From the NCBI GenBank assembly GCA_964036045.1, contig OZ038382.1:86599795-86663794 (forward strand): a stretch of 64,000 bases of DNA, read 5' to 3'. Position numbers and translations under genes: made by a program. Origin of the DNA: Eutreptiella sp. 'Long Island Sound 2002' (lineage: Eukaryota > Euglenozoa > Euglenophyceae > Eutreptiales > Eutreptiaceae). This document shows, one piece after another, positions 30,866 through 42,164 of the stretch (position 1 is the first letter of the stretch; every line of letters begins with the position of its first letter). The notes beneath the pieces are model-generated. The model made no database searches, had not been told where the DNA came from, and was given only the letters and a program-made list of their open reading frames with translations.

Positions 30866-33556
30866 TGGTGTGTGGCCCCCCTCATGGTGGGGCTATGTTG
30901 TGTCGCGCCGCGTTGCGGTGTGTTGTGTGGTGTTGGAATGTGTTGTGTGGTGGTGTGGTGGTGTGTGGCCCCCCTCATGGTAGGGCTTGCCGCGTTGGTG
31001 TGTGGCTCCTCGCATGGTGGGGCGTGCGGCGTTGGGGTGCGGTGTGTTGTGTTGTGTGGCGCTGTGTGTTGTGGTGGTGTGTGGCCCCCTCTTGATGGGG
31101 CGTGCTGCGTTGGTGTGTGGCCCCCCTCATGGTGGGGCTATGTTTTGTTGTGTTGTGTTGCACCGCGTTGCGGTGCGTTGTGATATGTTGTGTTGCGTTG
31201 TGTGGTGTGGTCGTGGTGTGTGGCTCCCCTCAAGGTGGGGCGTGCTGTGTTGGTGCGTGGCCCCCCGCTTGGTGGGGCGTGGTGTGCTGGTGTCTGGCCC
31301 CCCGCATAGCGGGGCGTGGTGTGGTGGTGTGTGCTCCCCCTCATGGTGAGGGGTGCTGCGTTGTGTGTGGTCACCCACATGGTTGGGCGTGCTACTTGGG
31401 GGTGCGGTGCCTTGTGTTGTGTGGCGTTGTGTGTTGTGGTGGTATGTGGCGCCCTCATGTTGGGGTGTGGTGTGTTGTGTTGTGGCGCATTGCGTTGTGG
31501 TGTGTTGTGTTGTGTTGCGTTGCGCTGTGTGGTGTGGTGGTGCTGGATGACCCCTCTCATGGTGGGGAGTGCGGCTTTGGTGTTTGACCCCCGCATGGTG
31601 GGGCGTGCGGCGTTGGGTTGCGGTGTCTTGTGTTTTGTTGCATTGTGTGTTTTGGTGGTGTGTGGCTTCCCTCATGGTGGGGCGTGGTGTGTTGTGTTGT
31701 GTTGCGTTGTGTTGCGCTGTGCTGTGTTGTGTTGCGTTGTGTGGTGTGGTGGTGGGGTGTGGCACCTCTCATGGAGGGGCGTGCTGCGGTGGTGTGTGGC
31801 CCCCCGCATGGTGGGGCGTGCTGCGTTGGGGTGCGGTGTATTGTTCTGTGTGGCGTTGTGTGTCGTTGTGGTGTGTGGCCCCCCGTATGGTAGGGCGTGC
31901 TGCGTTGGTGTGTCGCCCCCCTCATGGTGGGGCTGTGCTGCGTTGTGTTGTGTTGTGTTCTGTGGCGTTGAGGTGCGGTGTGTTGTGTTGCATGGTGTCG
32001 TGTTGTCTGTGGTGCTGGTGTGTGGCCCCCCTCGTGATGGAGCATGCTGCGTTGGTGTGTGGCCCCCCTTCATGGTGGGACGTGCTGCGTTGGGGTGCGG
32101 TGTCTTATGTTGTGTTGCGTTGTGTGTTGTGGTGGTGTGTCACCCCCCTCATGGTGGGGGGTGGTGTGTTGTGTTGTGTCACGTTGCGTTGCGGTGTGTT
32201 GTGTTGTGTTGCGTTCTGTGGTGTAGTCGTGGTGTGTGGCCCCCCTCATGGGGAGGGGTGCGGCGATGGTGTGTGGCCCGCCGCATGGTGGGGCGTGCTG
32301 CCTTGGGGTGCGGTGTGTTGTCCTGTGTGGCGTTGTGTGTCGTTGTGGTGTGTGGCCCCCCGTATGGTAGGGCATGCTGCGTCGGTGTGTGGCCCCCCTC
32401 ATGGTGGGGCTGTGTTGGATTGTTTTGTGTTGTATTCTGTGGCGTTGGGATGCGGTGTCTTGTGTTGTGTGGCGTCGTGTTGTGTCTGCTGCTGGCGCGT
32501 GGCCCCCCTCATGGTGGGGCGAGCTGCGTTGGTGTGTGGCCCGCTTCATGGTAGGACAGGCTGCGTTGGGGTGCGGTGTCTTGTGTTGTATGGCGTTGTG
32601 TGTTGTGGTGGTGTGTGGCCCCCCTCATGGTGGGGCGTGTCGTGGTGGTGTGTGGCCCCCCTCGTGGTGGGGCTAGGTTGCGTTGTGTTTTGTTGTGTCG
32701 CGTCGCATTGCGTTGTGTTGTGTTGGGTTGTGTTGTTTGGTGTGGTGGTTTGTGGCCCCCCTGGTGGTGGGGCGTGCTTCGCCGACGTGTGGCCCCCCTC
32801 TTGGTGGGGCGTGGTGCGTTTGGGTGTGGTGTGGTGTGTTGTGTGGTGTTGTGTTGTGTGTGGTGGTGGTGTGTGGCCCCCCTCATGGTGGGGCATGCTG
32901 CGTTGGTGTGTGACCCCCCTCTTGGTGAGGCGTGCTGCGTTGAAGTGCGGTTTGTTGTGTTGTGTCGCGTTGTGTTGTGTGTGGTGGTGTGTCGTTCCCC
33001 GTATGGTGGGGCGTGCTGCGTTTGTGTGTGGCCCCCATCATGGTGGGGCTGTGTTGTGTTGTGTTGTGTGGCGTTGGGGTGCCGTGTGTTGCGTTGTGTG
33101 GCGCTGGTGTGTAGCCCCCCTCGTGGTGGGGCGTTCTGCGTTGGTGTGTTGCCCCCCGATTGGTGGGGCGTGCTGCGTTGAGGTGGGGTTTGTTGTGTTG
33201 TTTGGCGTTGTGTGGTTGTGGTGGGTGGCCCCCCGTATGGTGGGGCGTGCTGCGTTGATGTGTGGCCCTCCTCATGGTGGCGCTGTGTTGCGTTGTGTTG
33301 TGTTGAGTGGCGTTGGGGTGCGGTGTCTTGTGTTGTGTGGCGTTGTGTTGTGTGTGGTGCTGGTGTGTGGTCCGCCTTGTTGTTCGGGCGTTCTGCGTTG
33401 GTGTGTGGCCCCCCTCGTGGAGGGGCGTGCTGCCTTGGTGTGTGCTCACCCGCATGGTGGGGTGTGCTGCGTTGGTGTGCGATGTGTTGTGTTGTGTGGC
33501 GTTTTGTGTCGTTGTGGTGTGTGGCCCCCCGTATGGTGGGGCATGCTGCGTTGATG
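30866..33556. repeat. Array of ~43 short palindromes with ruler-like spacing
   Basis: The core GGCCCCCCTCATGGTGGGGC and variants (CGCATGGTGGGGC, CTCGTGGTGGGGC) can self-pair as gcccc/ggggc around a cat-containing loop. Reading centres in order, spacing falls into three classes: about 37, about 79 and about 96-110 bp. The intervening DNA is G/T-only-like (tgctgcgttggggtgcggtg, tgttgtgttgtgtggcg). A higher-order period near 475-480 bp is visible between 31.76 and 32.50 kb. Long Cys/Val/Trp frames across it are by-products of base composition. Confidence 0.85.
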
Positions 33557-34463
33557 TGTGGATGAGACAACCAAGCCCCGACCGCCGCGAGATACACGGA
33601 AAAAAAAAAATCAACAAAAGCGCAAAAGGTATGGGGCGGCCACGGACAAAGGGGAAACAATGAAAAGGCGAACAAGCGAAGCCCACCAACCACGGGGAAA
33701 CAAGGGTATGGTGAGCAAGTATGTTAACAATGCGAGGGAGGGCGCCAAGGGAACGGACCACGCACACACGCACACACATAAACAAGACCGCAAGGAGCGA
33801 GAAGACGGAGACAAGAGCAAGGAAAAACAAGGTATGAAACCCCAAACCGCCCCGCCCGCAAACACACACACGCTCTCGCTATAGGGAATGGCCACGTACC
33901 ACGGGGAAACAATGGTATGGAGGTATGACGAACAAGTATGTTAAAAATGCGAGGGAAAGCGCCAAGGGGACGAAAACGCAAACGTACACAAAGCCGCAAG
34001 ATGCACAACGACGGAGAAAAGACAAAGGAAAGACATGGTATGCAACCCCACCCCCGCCCCACCCACAAACAAGCACACGCTTTCTCTATAGGGGACGGCA
34101 ACAAGAAGCGGCACAAGGTACGACAAGTATGTTGAAAAAAAAAAGAAAAAACACGAAACCGCCTTCCACGCCCTCTCTATAGGGGAAACGAAATGCGGAG
34201 AGGTATGTTATCGAAGACGCAGCAGAAAAAAAAAAAATAATGATAAACACAAGAGAGGAGACACAAAACACAACACGCAAAAAAAAAAAAAACAGAAAGG
34301 ACCTGAGCACGCTCTTTCTCAACAGGGGAAGAAAACATGATGGGACAAAGGGAAAGGTACGTGCTACGCATCACGCATGCCACGCGTTTCTGCTACGCAT
34401 CTACAGGACCTCTTCTTCTGCCTTTTGAAACATGCCGACGACCGACGACGAGAACCAGCCAAG
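33557..34463 (+). repeat. Tandem intron-like cassettes with micro-exons
   Basis: Donor-like GTATG/GTACG and acceptor-like pyrimidine-AG sites alternate. Introns could run 33,829-33,884 (ending cgctctcgctatag), 34,036-34,091 (tttctctatag), 34,118-34,182 (ccctctctatag), 34,203-34,325 (ctttctcaacag), 34,357-34,406 (cgcatctacag), and one opens at 34,464. Exons between them would be 151, 26, 20, 31 and 57 nt. The first two units (33,696-33,884 and 33,900-34,091) are clear duplicates of each other (cacggggaaacaa, aagtatgtta, atgcgaggga). The encoded peptide is Lys/Arg/Glu-rich with no domain. It is either a genuine intron-dense gene segment or a tandem repeat that happens to carry splice-like ends. 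Confidence 0.45.
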
Positions 34464-34780
34464 GTATGACACACCCCACCCCACCAACCACACACCGCGA
34501 GCACACACACGCGCACGCACGACAGCCACACCGCGCACGACCCCCCCCCCACGCCACCCACACCAACACGAAGGGCCACACAGCGCACACACACACCCCA
34601 GGGCCAAGGGGAAGGGAAGACACACCGCACCACCACCCCACACCACCAAAAACACAGACACCACAAACACGCAACACACAACACGGCACGGCCACCACGC
34701 ACACCCACACACACCACAAACACACACAAAAAAGGACACCCCCGCCCGCGAAACACACCACCGGGCGGAGAGCCCCACGC
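34464..34780. other. A/C-rich spacer
   Basis: cacaca/ccacac-rich DNA with no gene. It connects the cassette array to the satellite at 34.8 kb. Confidence 0.5.
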
Positions 34781-37050
34781 CACCACCGGCAGCGAAACCC
34801 AGCCAGGAGTGGCGGGGAGTAGCACACAGGAACCTCCGCCAGGAGTGGCGAGGGACCAACCGCACCACACACCAGCCACAAACCCACCACACACGCCTCC
34901 GCCGCACGCCACACGCCACACACCACACACCACACACCACACACCACCGCCGACAGCGAAACCCAGCCAGGAGTGGCGGGGAACCGCGCCCGGGACCCTC
35001 CGCCAGGAGTGGCGAGGAACGCCCACCACCGCCGGCAGCGAAACCCAGCCAGGAGTGGCGGGGAGTAGCACACAGGAACCTCCGCCGGGAGTGGCGAGGA
35101 ACCAACCACACCACACACCAGCCGCAACCCCACCAGCACACCACCGCCGCACACCACACACCACACACCACACACCACACACCACACACCACACACCACA
35201 CACCACCGCCGCCAGCGGACCCCAGCCAGGAGAGGCGGGGGACCACACACCACCACCGGCACCGAAACCCAGCCAGGAGTGGCGGGGAGTAGCACGCAGG
35301 AACCTCCGCCAGGAGTGGCGAGGGACCGACCACCCCACACACCGCCGCCAACGGACCCCAGCCAGGAGTGGCGGGGAACCGCGCCCGGGACCCTCAGCCA
35401 GGAGTGGCGAGGACCGCCCACCACCACCGGCAGCGAAACCCAGCCAGGAGTGGCGGGGAGTAGCACACAGGAACCTCCGCCGGGAGTGGCGAGGAACCAA
35501 CCACACCACACACCAGCCGCAACCCCACCAGCACACCACCGCCGCACACCACACACCACACACCACACACCACACACCACACACCACACACCACACACCA
35601 CCGCCGCCAGCGGACCCCAGCCAGGAGAGGCGGGGGACCACACACCACCACCGGCACCGAAACCCAGCCAGGAGTGGCGGGGAGTAGCACGCAGGAACCT
35701 CCGCCAGGAGTGGCGAGGGACCGACCACCCCACACACCGCCGCCAACGGACCCCAGCCAGGAGTGGCGGGGAACCGCGCCCGGGACCCTCAGCCAGGAGT
35801 GGCGAGGACCGCCCACCACCACCGGCAGCGAAACCCAGCCAGGAGTGGCGGGGAGTAGCACACAGGAACCTCCGCCAGGAGTGGCGAGGGACCAACCACA
35901 CCACACACCAGCCACAACCCCGCCAACACACCACCGCCGCACACCACACACCACACACCACACACCACACACCACGCACCACCACCGCCAGCAGGCCCCG
36001 GCCAGGAGTGGCGGGGAACCGCACACCACCACCGGCAGCGAAACCCAGCCAGGAGTGGCGGGGAGTAGCACACAGGAACCTCCGCCAGGAGTGGCGAGGG
36101 ACCAACCACACCACACACCAGCCACAACCCCACCACACACCACCGCCGCCAGCGGATCCCAGCCAGGAATGGCGGGGAACCGCGCCCAGGGCCCTCAGCC
36201 AGGAGTGGCGAGGACCGCCCACCGCCACCGGCAGCGAAACCCAGCCAGGAGTGGCGGGGAGTAGCACACAGGAACCTCCGCCAGGAGTGGCGAGGGACCA
36301 ACCACAGCCACAACCCCACCAACACACCACCGCCGCACACCACACACCACACACCACACACCACACGCCACGCACCACCGCCGCCAGCAGGCCCCAGCCA
36401 GGAGTGGCGGGGAACTGCACACCACCACCGGCAGCGAAACCCAGCCAGGAGTGGCGGGGAGTAGCACACAGGAACCTCCGCCAAGAGTGGCGAGGGACCA
36501 ACCACACCACACACCACCCACAACCCCACCACACACCACCGCCGCCCGGAGACCTCAGCCAGGAGTGGCGAGGACCGCCCGCCACCACCGGCAGCGAAAC
36601 CCAACCAGGAATGGCGGGGAGTAGCACACGAGAACCTCCGCCAGGAGTGGCGAGGGACCAACCAACCGCACCACACACCAGCCACAACCCCACCAACACA
36701 CCACCGCCGCTCACCACACACTACACACCACACACCACACACCACACGCCACTGCCGGCGGCGGAACCCCGGCCAGGAGTGGCGCGGAACCGCACACCAC
36801 AACAGGCAGCGAAACCCAGCCAGGAGTGGCGGGGAGTAGCACACAGGAACCTCCGCCAGGAGTGGCGAGGGACCAACCACACCACACACCCGCCACAACC
36901 CCACCAACACACCACCACCGCACACCACATACCACAAACCACGCACCACACACCAACACAGACACCACGCGCGCACGCACCGCGCAACAAACACACACAC
37001 CGACGGCGAACCACGACCAGAGGAGGGGGCGACACGCACGCAAGCAACAC
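34781..37050. repeat. A/C-rich satellite with CAGCCAGGAGTGGCGGGG core and ~395-bp higher-order unit
   Basis: The core CAGCCAGGAGTGGCGGGG (or gccaggagtggcgagg) occurs dozens of times. Blocks at about 35,041-35,435 and 35,436-35,830 are near-identical copies of a ~395-bp unit containing accacacacc runs, a gcagcgaaacc core and aggaacctccgcc core. Later units are diverged and shortened. Both strands have long open frames (Pro/His/Thr-rich on plus, Trp/Cys/Val-rich on minus) purely from repetition, so I annotate no gene. Confidence 0.9.
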
Positions 37051-37175
37051 AGCCAGGAACGGCGAAACCCCCCCCCCCCCCGCCACCATCACCCCACCCC
37101 GGGGAGACGGGACACCAACCACCACAAACCGCACAGCGAAAAGGGGGGCGGGACGAAAAGGGCCCACGGGGGACG

Positions 37176-37565
37176 CAGGCGGGGAACCCAACCTCAGGGG
37201 TTTGGGGGCCCCCCCGGTGACCGTATCGGCCCCACCTGAGCACACGCAATAAGGTGGGATACGCCCGGGACCGTTGGTCAGCGGCCCGCGGTGGCACCGG
37301 CCCTGGGGGGGTGACCAATGGGCCTGACCAAGAGCAATCCCCACGGCACGTACTGCGGCCCGGGCCCAGGGAGGGGCTGCGGGTAGGGCACACCGTCCAT
37401 CGGGGCAGGCAAGAGACGCGCCTGTCCCGCAAGGACTCCCCAGCGACCCACAGTGTACCCGACCCCGGTGTGGGGAACGGCTGGAGTACCTGGCTACGGA
37501 GCAGGTCCATTTGTACCGAGCGAGTACAAATGGACGGCCCGTACAACAGAGTTACACCCTGACGG
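37176..37565. other. Non-repetitive island carrying a strong hairpin
   Basis: Breaks the A/C bias (cacctgagcacacgcaataaggtgg onward). No coding domain was found. The strongest element is the hairpin listed separately. It might be a promoter, RNA gene or element boundary. Confidence 0.3.
37505..37535. other. Perfect 12-bp hairpin, 7-nt loop
   Basis: GTCCATTTGTAC - cgagcga - GTACAAATGGAC, an uninterrupted 12-bp inverted repeat in otherwise unstructured sequence. Either strand would fold. Confidence 0.8.
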
Positions 37566-38960
37566 GGAGTGCAAGCAACGGCCCCCCCACGGGAAACACC
37601 AGGAGAAGGGACCCGAGCCGGCGACAAGGACCCCCCCCCCACCCACCACAGCCGGGAAGGCCCGGGCACGACACCAGAGAAACACCGCCCCAAGCGACAC
37701 GGAAAAGAGACAGAAGGAGGAGGGCACGCAAAGGGGACAGCAAGGGGACACACCACCAACAGACCCCAGCCAAGGGGGGCGGGGAACCACACAGCCGAGA
37801 CAAGGGGGGGGGCACGACACACAGCCACCACACCAAACAGGGCCGCCAAACCACGCCCACAAAAGCGAGGACAGGCACCCAAACGCACCACCAACACACC
37901 GCACACACGCCCGAGCGTGCACACAACACACACCCCCACAACCGCCACCGACACAAGCCCCACGAGCGCACACCACACACCAAAGCGCAGGCGCCGCCCG
38001 CACCACACACGCAACACATACAAACCCAACCAACAGGAACCCAGCAACCCCCCCCGCCAGGGGGGCTGCAGGGCCGCCAGAAACCGCTAGGACGCAAAGG
38101 AGGACCCACCAAGCCCGCAGCCAGGAGTGGCGAACGGCCACACCCAGTAACACCCGAACGGCCACGCCCAACACCAGGACCGGGCACTACGACAGGCACA
38201 CCAGCGCCGCCACCAACGCCCAAACCGGACGCCACAACACCCTCACCAGCGGACACACCCGAAACCAACGGAGGCACCATCGGCAACACCAGCGACCCCA
38301 GCACCCACCAAAACACTAGGACATGGGACACCCTCACCAACAACAGACCAACACAAAAAACCACCCAACACTGACCAGCGACCGCACCCAGCCGATCCGG
38401 TCCCCCACCGACCCGCACCCAGAACCACCACGACCGGCATCCACGCCATTGGAAACACCAACACCGCTAAAAATCAAGCCAGCACAACACCCTCACCAAC
38501 ACTGTCACCGCCGGCACCAACGCCTACGAAACCTACGCACTCCACCGCCGGTTCCAGCACCTACATCACCCAAGCCAACGGCATCAACCACACCATCGCC
38601 GGCAACACCCCACCATCAGCGTCGCCACCAGCAACCTCTGCCACCGGAGGACACCGAAGCCACCACAGCCGGTGAGCCAACAAACCACCAAGCCCCGGCC
38701 AGGGGAAGCGATGGCACGCGCGCGGAACCACCATGCAATCCCCGGCGACACCCACACCACCGGCGCCGCCAACACCACCCTCACCCACGACACCACCCGG
38801 AGCAACGCCTGCACCACCTACACCAGCAGCAGCACCAGCAGACCACACCACCTACTGCACACCCACCCAGACGGAGCCACAGAAACCGACCACCGCCCTG
38901 AACACAAGCCGCTGACCACCCACACACAGACCCACGCCAACCACCACAAGCATCAGCAGC
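37566..38960. other. A/C-rich DNA, first diverged units of the ~1-kb repeat
   Basis: Short frames are Thr/Pro/His-rich. The phrase ccacgcccaacaccaggaccgggcactacgacaggcacacc near 38,160 parallels cacgcccagacccagggccaggaactgcgacacccacacc near 39,685, so the ~1-kb repeat begins here. gcagccaggagtggcgaac at 38,117 is a stray copy of the satellite core. Confidence 0.45.
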
Positions 38961-41765
38961 GCTCAAGACGCCGTGAACCATAGCGACGCCCATAACAACC
39001 TCACCACCGACACCACCGACACCGACAACGGCAGTACGGCCTCAGCACAGACAAACCAGAGCGTCAACAGCAACCGCCACAACGACACCGCCCGGTACAA
39101 CACCATCGGCATCAACGACACCAAGGGAGCCAACACGCAGGCCAGCGACACCCATGGGTACCTCCACCAGGAGTGGCGAGGTCCCACCCCCGCCGTCAGA
39201 ACACCACCATCCACCAGGGCAACACCCGCAGCGCCCTCACCTTCGACATCGCCCACAGCTCTGCCGGCGGCGCCCTCGCCAGCACCGTCACCAACACCGC
39301 GACGGCCAGCCACGAGTGGCACGCCCAGAACCGCCGACCACCCAAATGCAGGCAGCGCCCAGCACCAACACCAACAACACCCACGCCAACAGACCACCAC
39401 GACACACGCCAACCACCAAGTAACACCTAAGGCGCCCTCGCCTTCGGCAACACCAACGCCACCAACACCCACGGCACTATCCACACCACCACCAACCCCA
39501 CCAACGACGGGCCGAGGTGCCGCCACCTACAACGCCCCCACCCCTCCCACCACCACCACGGCCCCGCCACCTGGGGCAACCCCACCAACGGCGTCACCAA
39601 GGACGCCAGCACGGCTGGCGAACGAACGCCACCGAGCCCTCAGCCAGGAGAGGCGAACACCCACACCCAGCAACACCCAGACGGCCACGCCCAGACCCAG
39701 GGCCAGGAACTGCGACACCCACACCTACACCGCCGCCAACACCCAAACCGAACACCACAACACCCTCACCAGCGGAGACGCCCGGAACCGACAACGGACC
39801 AAAACAAGAAACCACCCAGCGGCCAAGTTACACCCAAGGCGTTCCAACCGCGCCACCCACCGGCCCACACCCAGCACCACCACCAGCACCAGCAGCAGCC
39901 ACAGACAACCCACACACAGGCCCACACCAACCACCAGCAGCATCAACAACATCAGAGACACCCTGAACCATAGCAACGCCCGCAACGACCTCACCACCGG
40001 CATCACCGACGGCGCCACCGGCAGTGCGACCTCACCGACAGCAACCCGGAGCATCCCACATCCCACATCCCGGTGAAACACCGTCGGCAGCAAGGACACC
40101 GAGGGGGCCAAGGCCAACCCACCAGCCAACGACACGCATGGGAACCTCCGCCAGGAGTGGCGAGGTCCCCCCTCCGCCGTCAGAACACCGCCAGGGCAAC
40201 ACCTACAACACCCTACAACGCCAACACACACAGCTCCCCCGGCGGCACCCCCACCAACGCCAACACCGGCACCACCGACAGCGGCAGCACGGCGACACCA
40301 CCACCCAACCGCAGCAAGGTCACCCTAAACCGCAACCGAAGCAACACATATCACTACAGACCCACGGACAGCCGAAGGGAATATCCCAACACCAGGGACA
40401 ACCGACACCACCAGGACCACAGGCCGGCCAAACACCAGCCACGAAAGGCACGCCCGGAACCACCGAACACCAACACGCAGGCCACCCGGCACCAACACCA
40501 AAAACACCCACGCCACCAGACCACCGCGAGACACACCACCGCCAACCCCACCAACGACGAACCGAGGTACCGTCACCCACAACACCCCTAACACCACCAC
40601 CACGACCCAGGCACAGAGTAACACCTAGGGCGCCCCCATCGACGACAACACCAAGGACGCCACCACGGCTGGCGAACAAACGCCACCAGCGCCGCCCACC
40701 AGGCCCCCAACCAAGGGTAGAAACAACAACGCCACACACCATCGCACCCACCGCATCGAAATCACCCGGAGTATCGTCAACAACAACCAGGGGTCCCCAC
40801 CACCCACCGAAGCAGCACAAAACACCACAGCAACACCACCACACCCTCGCCACCAGCGACACCACCGCCAGCACCCTCCGCCAGGAATGGCGAGGAGAAG
40901 GCACAACAGCGCGGACCCACCCAACGTCCCCGGCACCCTCACCATCGGACCGCCACCACCGGCGCCGACCCCCAACACACCACCGTCACCAACGCCACCG
41001 ACCCCTGACGCATAAACCACACAGCCCGCACAAACGGCACCAGCCAGAGCAACGCCGACACCATTATGCCACTCACACGAACACCACCGAAAGCACCACC
41101 GTCGACCGAACGCCACGGCGACCCCAGGGTACGAGTCCCCCCCACCATCTGCACAACCAGCGACACCATCACCGGCACCAACCGGAACACCGACAACGAC
41201 AGCCTCACCAACAACCGACACCCCCCTACCGCTGCAAGCCAACAGTCATGCCACCCACCGTCGAAGCCACCCACCAATGCCGCACCCCGAACCACACTTA
41301 CACCCGAAACCGGCACCAGCACGCCCGGCCGAGCCGTCAATGGCACCACCGCCCATGGCACCGCCTACGCTCACCACCGCCACCAGCACCCCACGCGAGG
41401 CCAGGAACCCCCGGCGTCGCCAACGGCCTCAACGAGCACCGACACCACCAACACCACCACCGCCGGACGGGGACTACCCACAAACCAGGAACATCTCCAC
41501 CACCAACAACCAATACACCACCCGCGGCACCCCACCATCGCCGACACCACCACGGCACCCATCACACCTCCACCACCGGAGGCGACGTGGGCCACACCAC
41601 CCGTCAACTACAACACGCTCGCCACCACCGCCACATCCGGCCCACAAACGTTACCACCGACAACACAACATACGCCCATACGTCACCCACGCCATGCTCA
41701 CCAACCATCACCTCGTAATTAGAGGCACCAACACCACCGGCGACGACGACAGCGACAACAGCTGA
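38961..41765 (+). repeat. ~1-kb degenerate repeats with Asn/Thr-type translation
   Basis: accatagcgacgcccataacaacctcaccacc near 38,980 recurs as accatagcaacgcccgcaacgacctcaccacc near 39,968, ~985 bp apart. A third unit parallels this (the stretch near 39,310-39,430 matches 40,435-40,640). In changing frames the units read like surface-adhesin repeats (DAHNNLTTDTTDTDNGS, TFDIAHSSAGGALAST), but frame shifts are frequent and no signal peptide or anchor is seen. gccaggagtggcgaggtcc at 39,170 and 40,153 ties this block to the 34.8-37-kb satellite. Confidence 0.55.
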
Positions 41766-42164
41766 CCCACCAGCTAACCACCATCAACCATAGCCCAGCA
41801 CCAACTTCATCTACTCTAACGCCCATACCACCCTCCCCAACAGCGCCGCCACCGACACAATCATCCACTCCGGCGCCCACACCACCCTCACCACCAACAT
41901 CACCACCACCCCCCCAAGGTCAGGGCCCGCGGGAACGGAACGGCAGAGCGAGCACGCCACCACCCGCACGCGTCGCCCGCCCTATCGTACACCGCTCCGC
42001 AACACGCCCCCCCCCCCGCTTCCCCTGACAGGGCGTGCGCTCCAGCCCACTGCTGGGAAGACGACTTCGACATCCTCCCGGCCATCCGACACCTACTGGC
42101 AGCCACGGCCCCGCGCCCACAAGCCCACCAGCAACCCAGGGAACCGCAAGAGCCCGACCACCCC
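41766..42164. other. Leader region of the non-LTR element
   Basis: A/C-rich then GC-richer sequence directly upstream of the first long coding frame. No motif recognised. Confidence 0.3.

Noticed and set aside
30215-33554. Long Cys/Val/Trp frames through the G/T-rich array
   Set aside because: Spacer DNA is almost only G and T with the palindrome; open frames follow from composition and repetition.
30866-33556. Regular palindromes and spacers as a CRISPR-like array
   Set aside because: Spacers are repetitive G/T DNA, not unique; spacing is of three classes; context is eukaryotic with no cas genes.
34393-38047. Very long minus-strand frames rich in Trp, Cys, Val and Gly (up to ~770 codons)
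   Set aside because: They exist only because the satellite repeat lacks stops in that phase; the opposite strand is equally open and neither has a domain.
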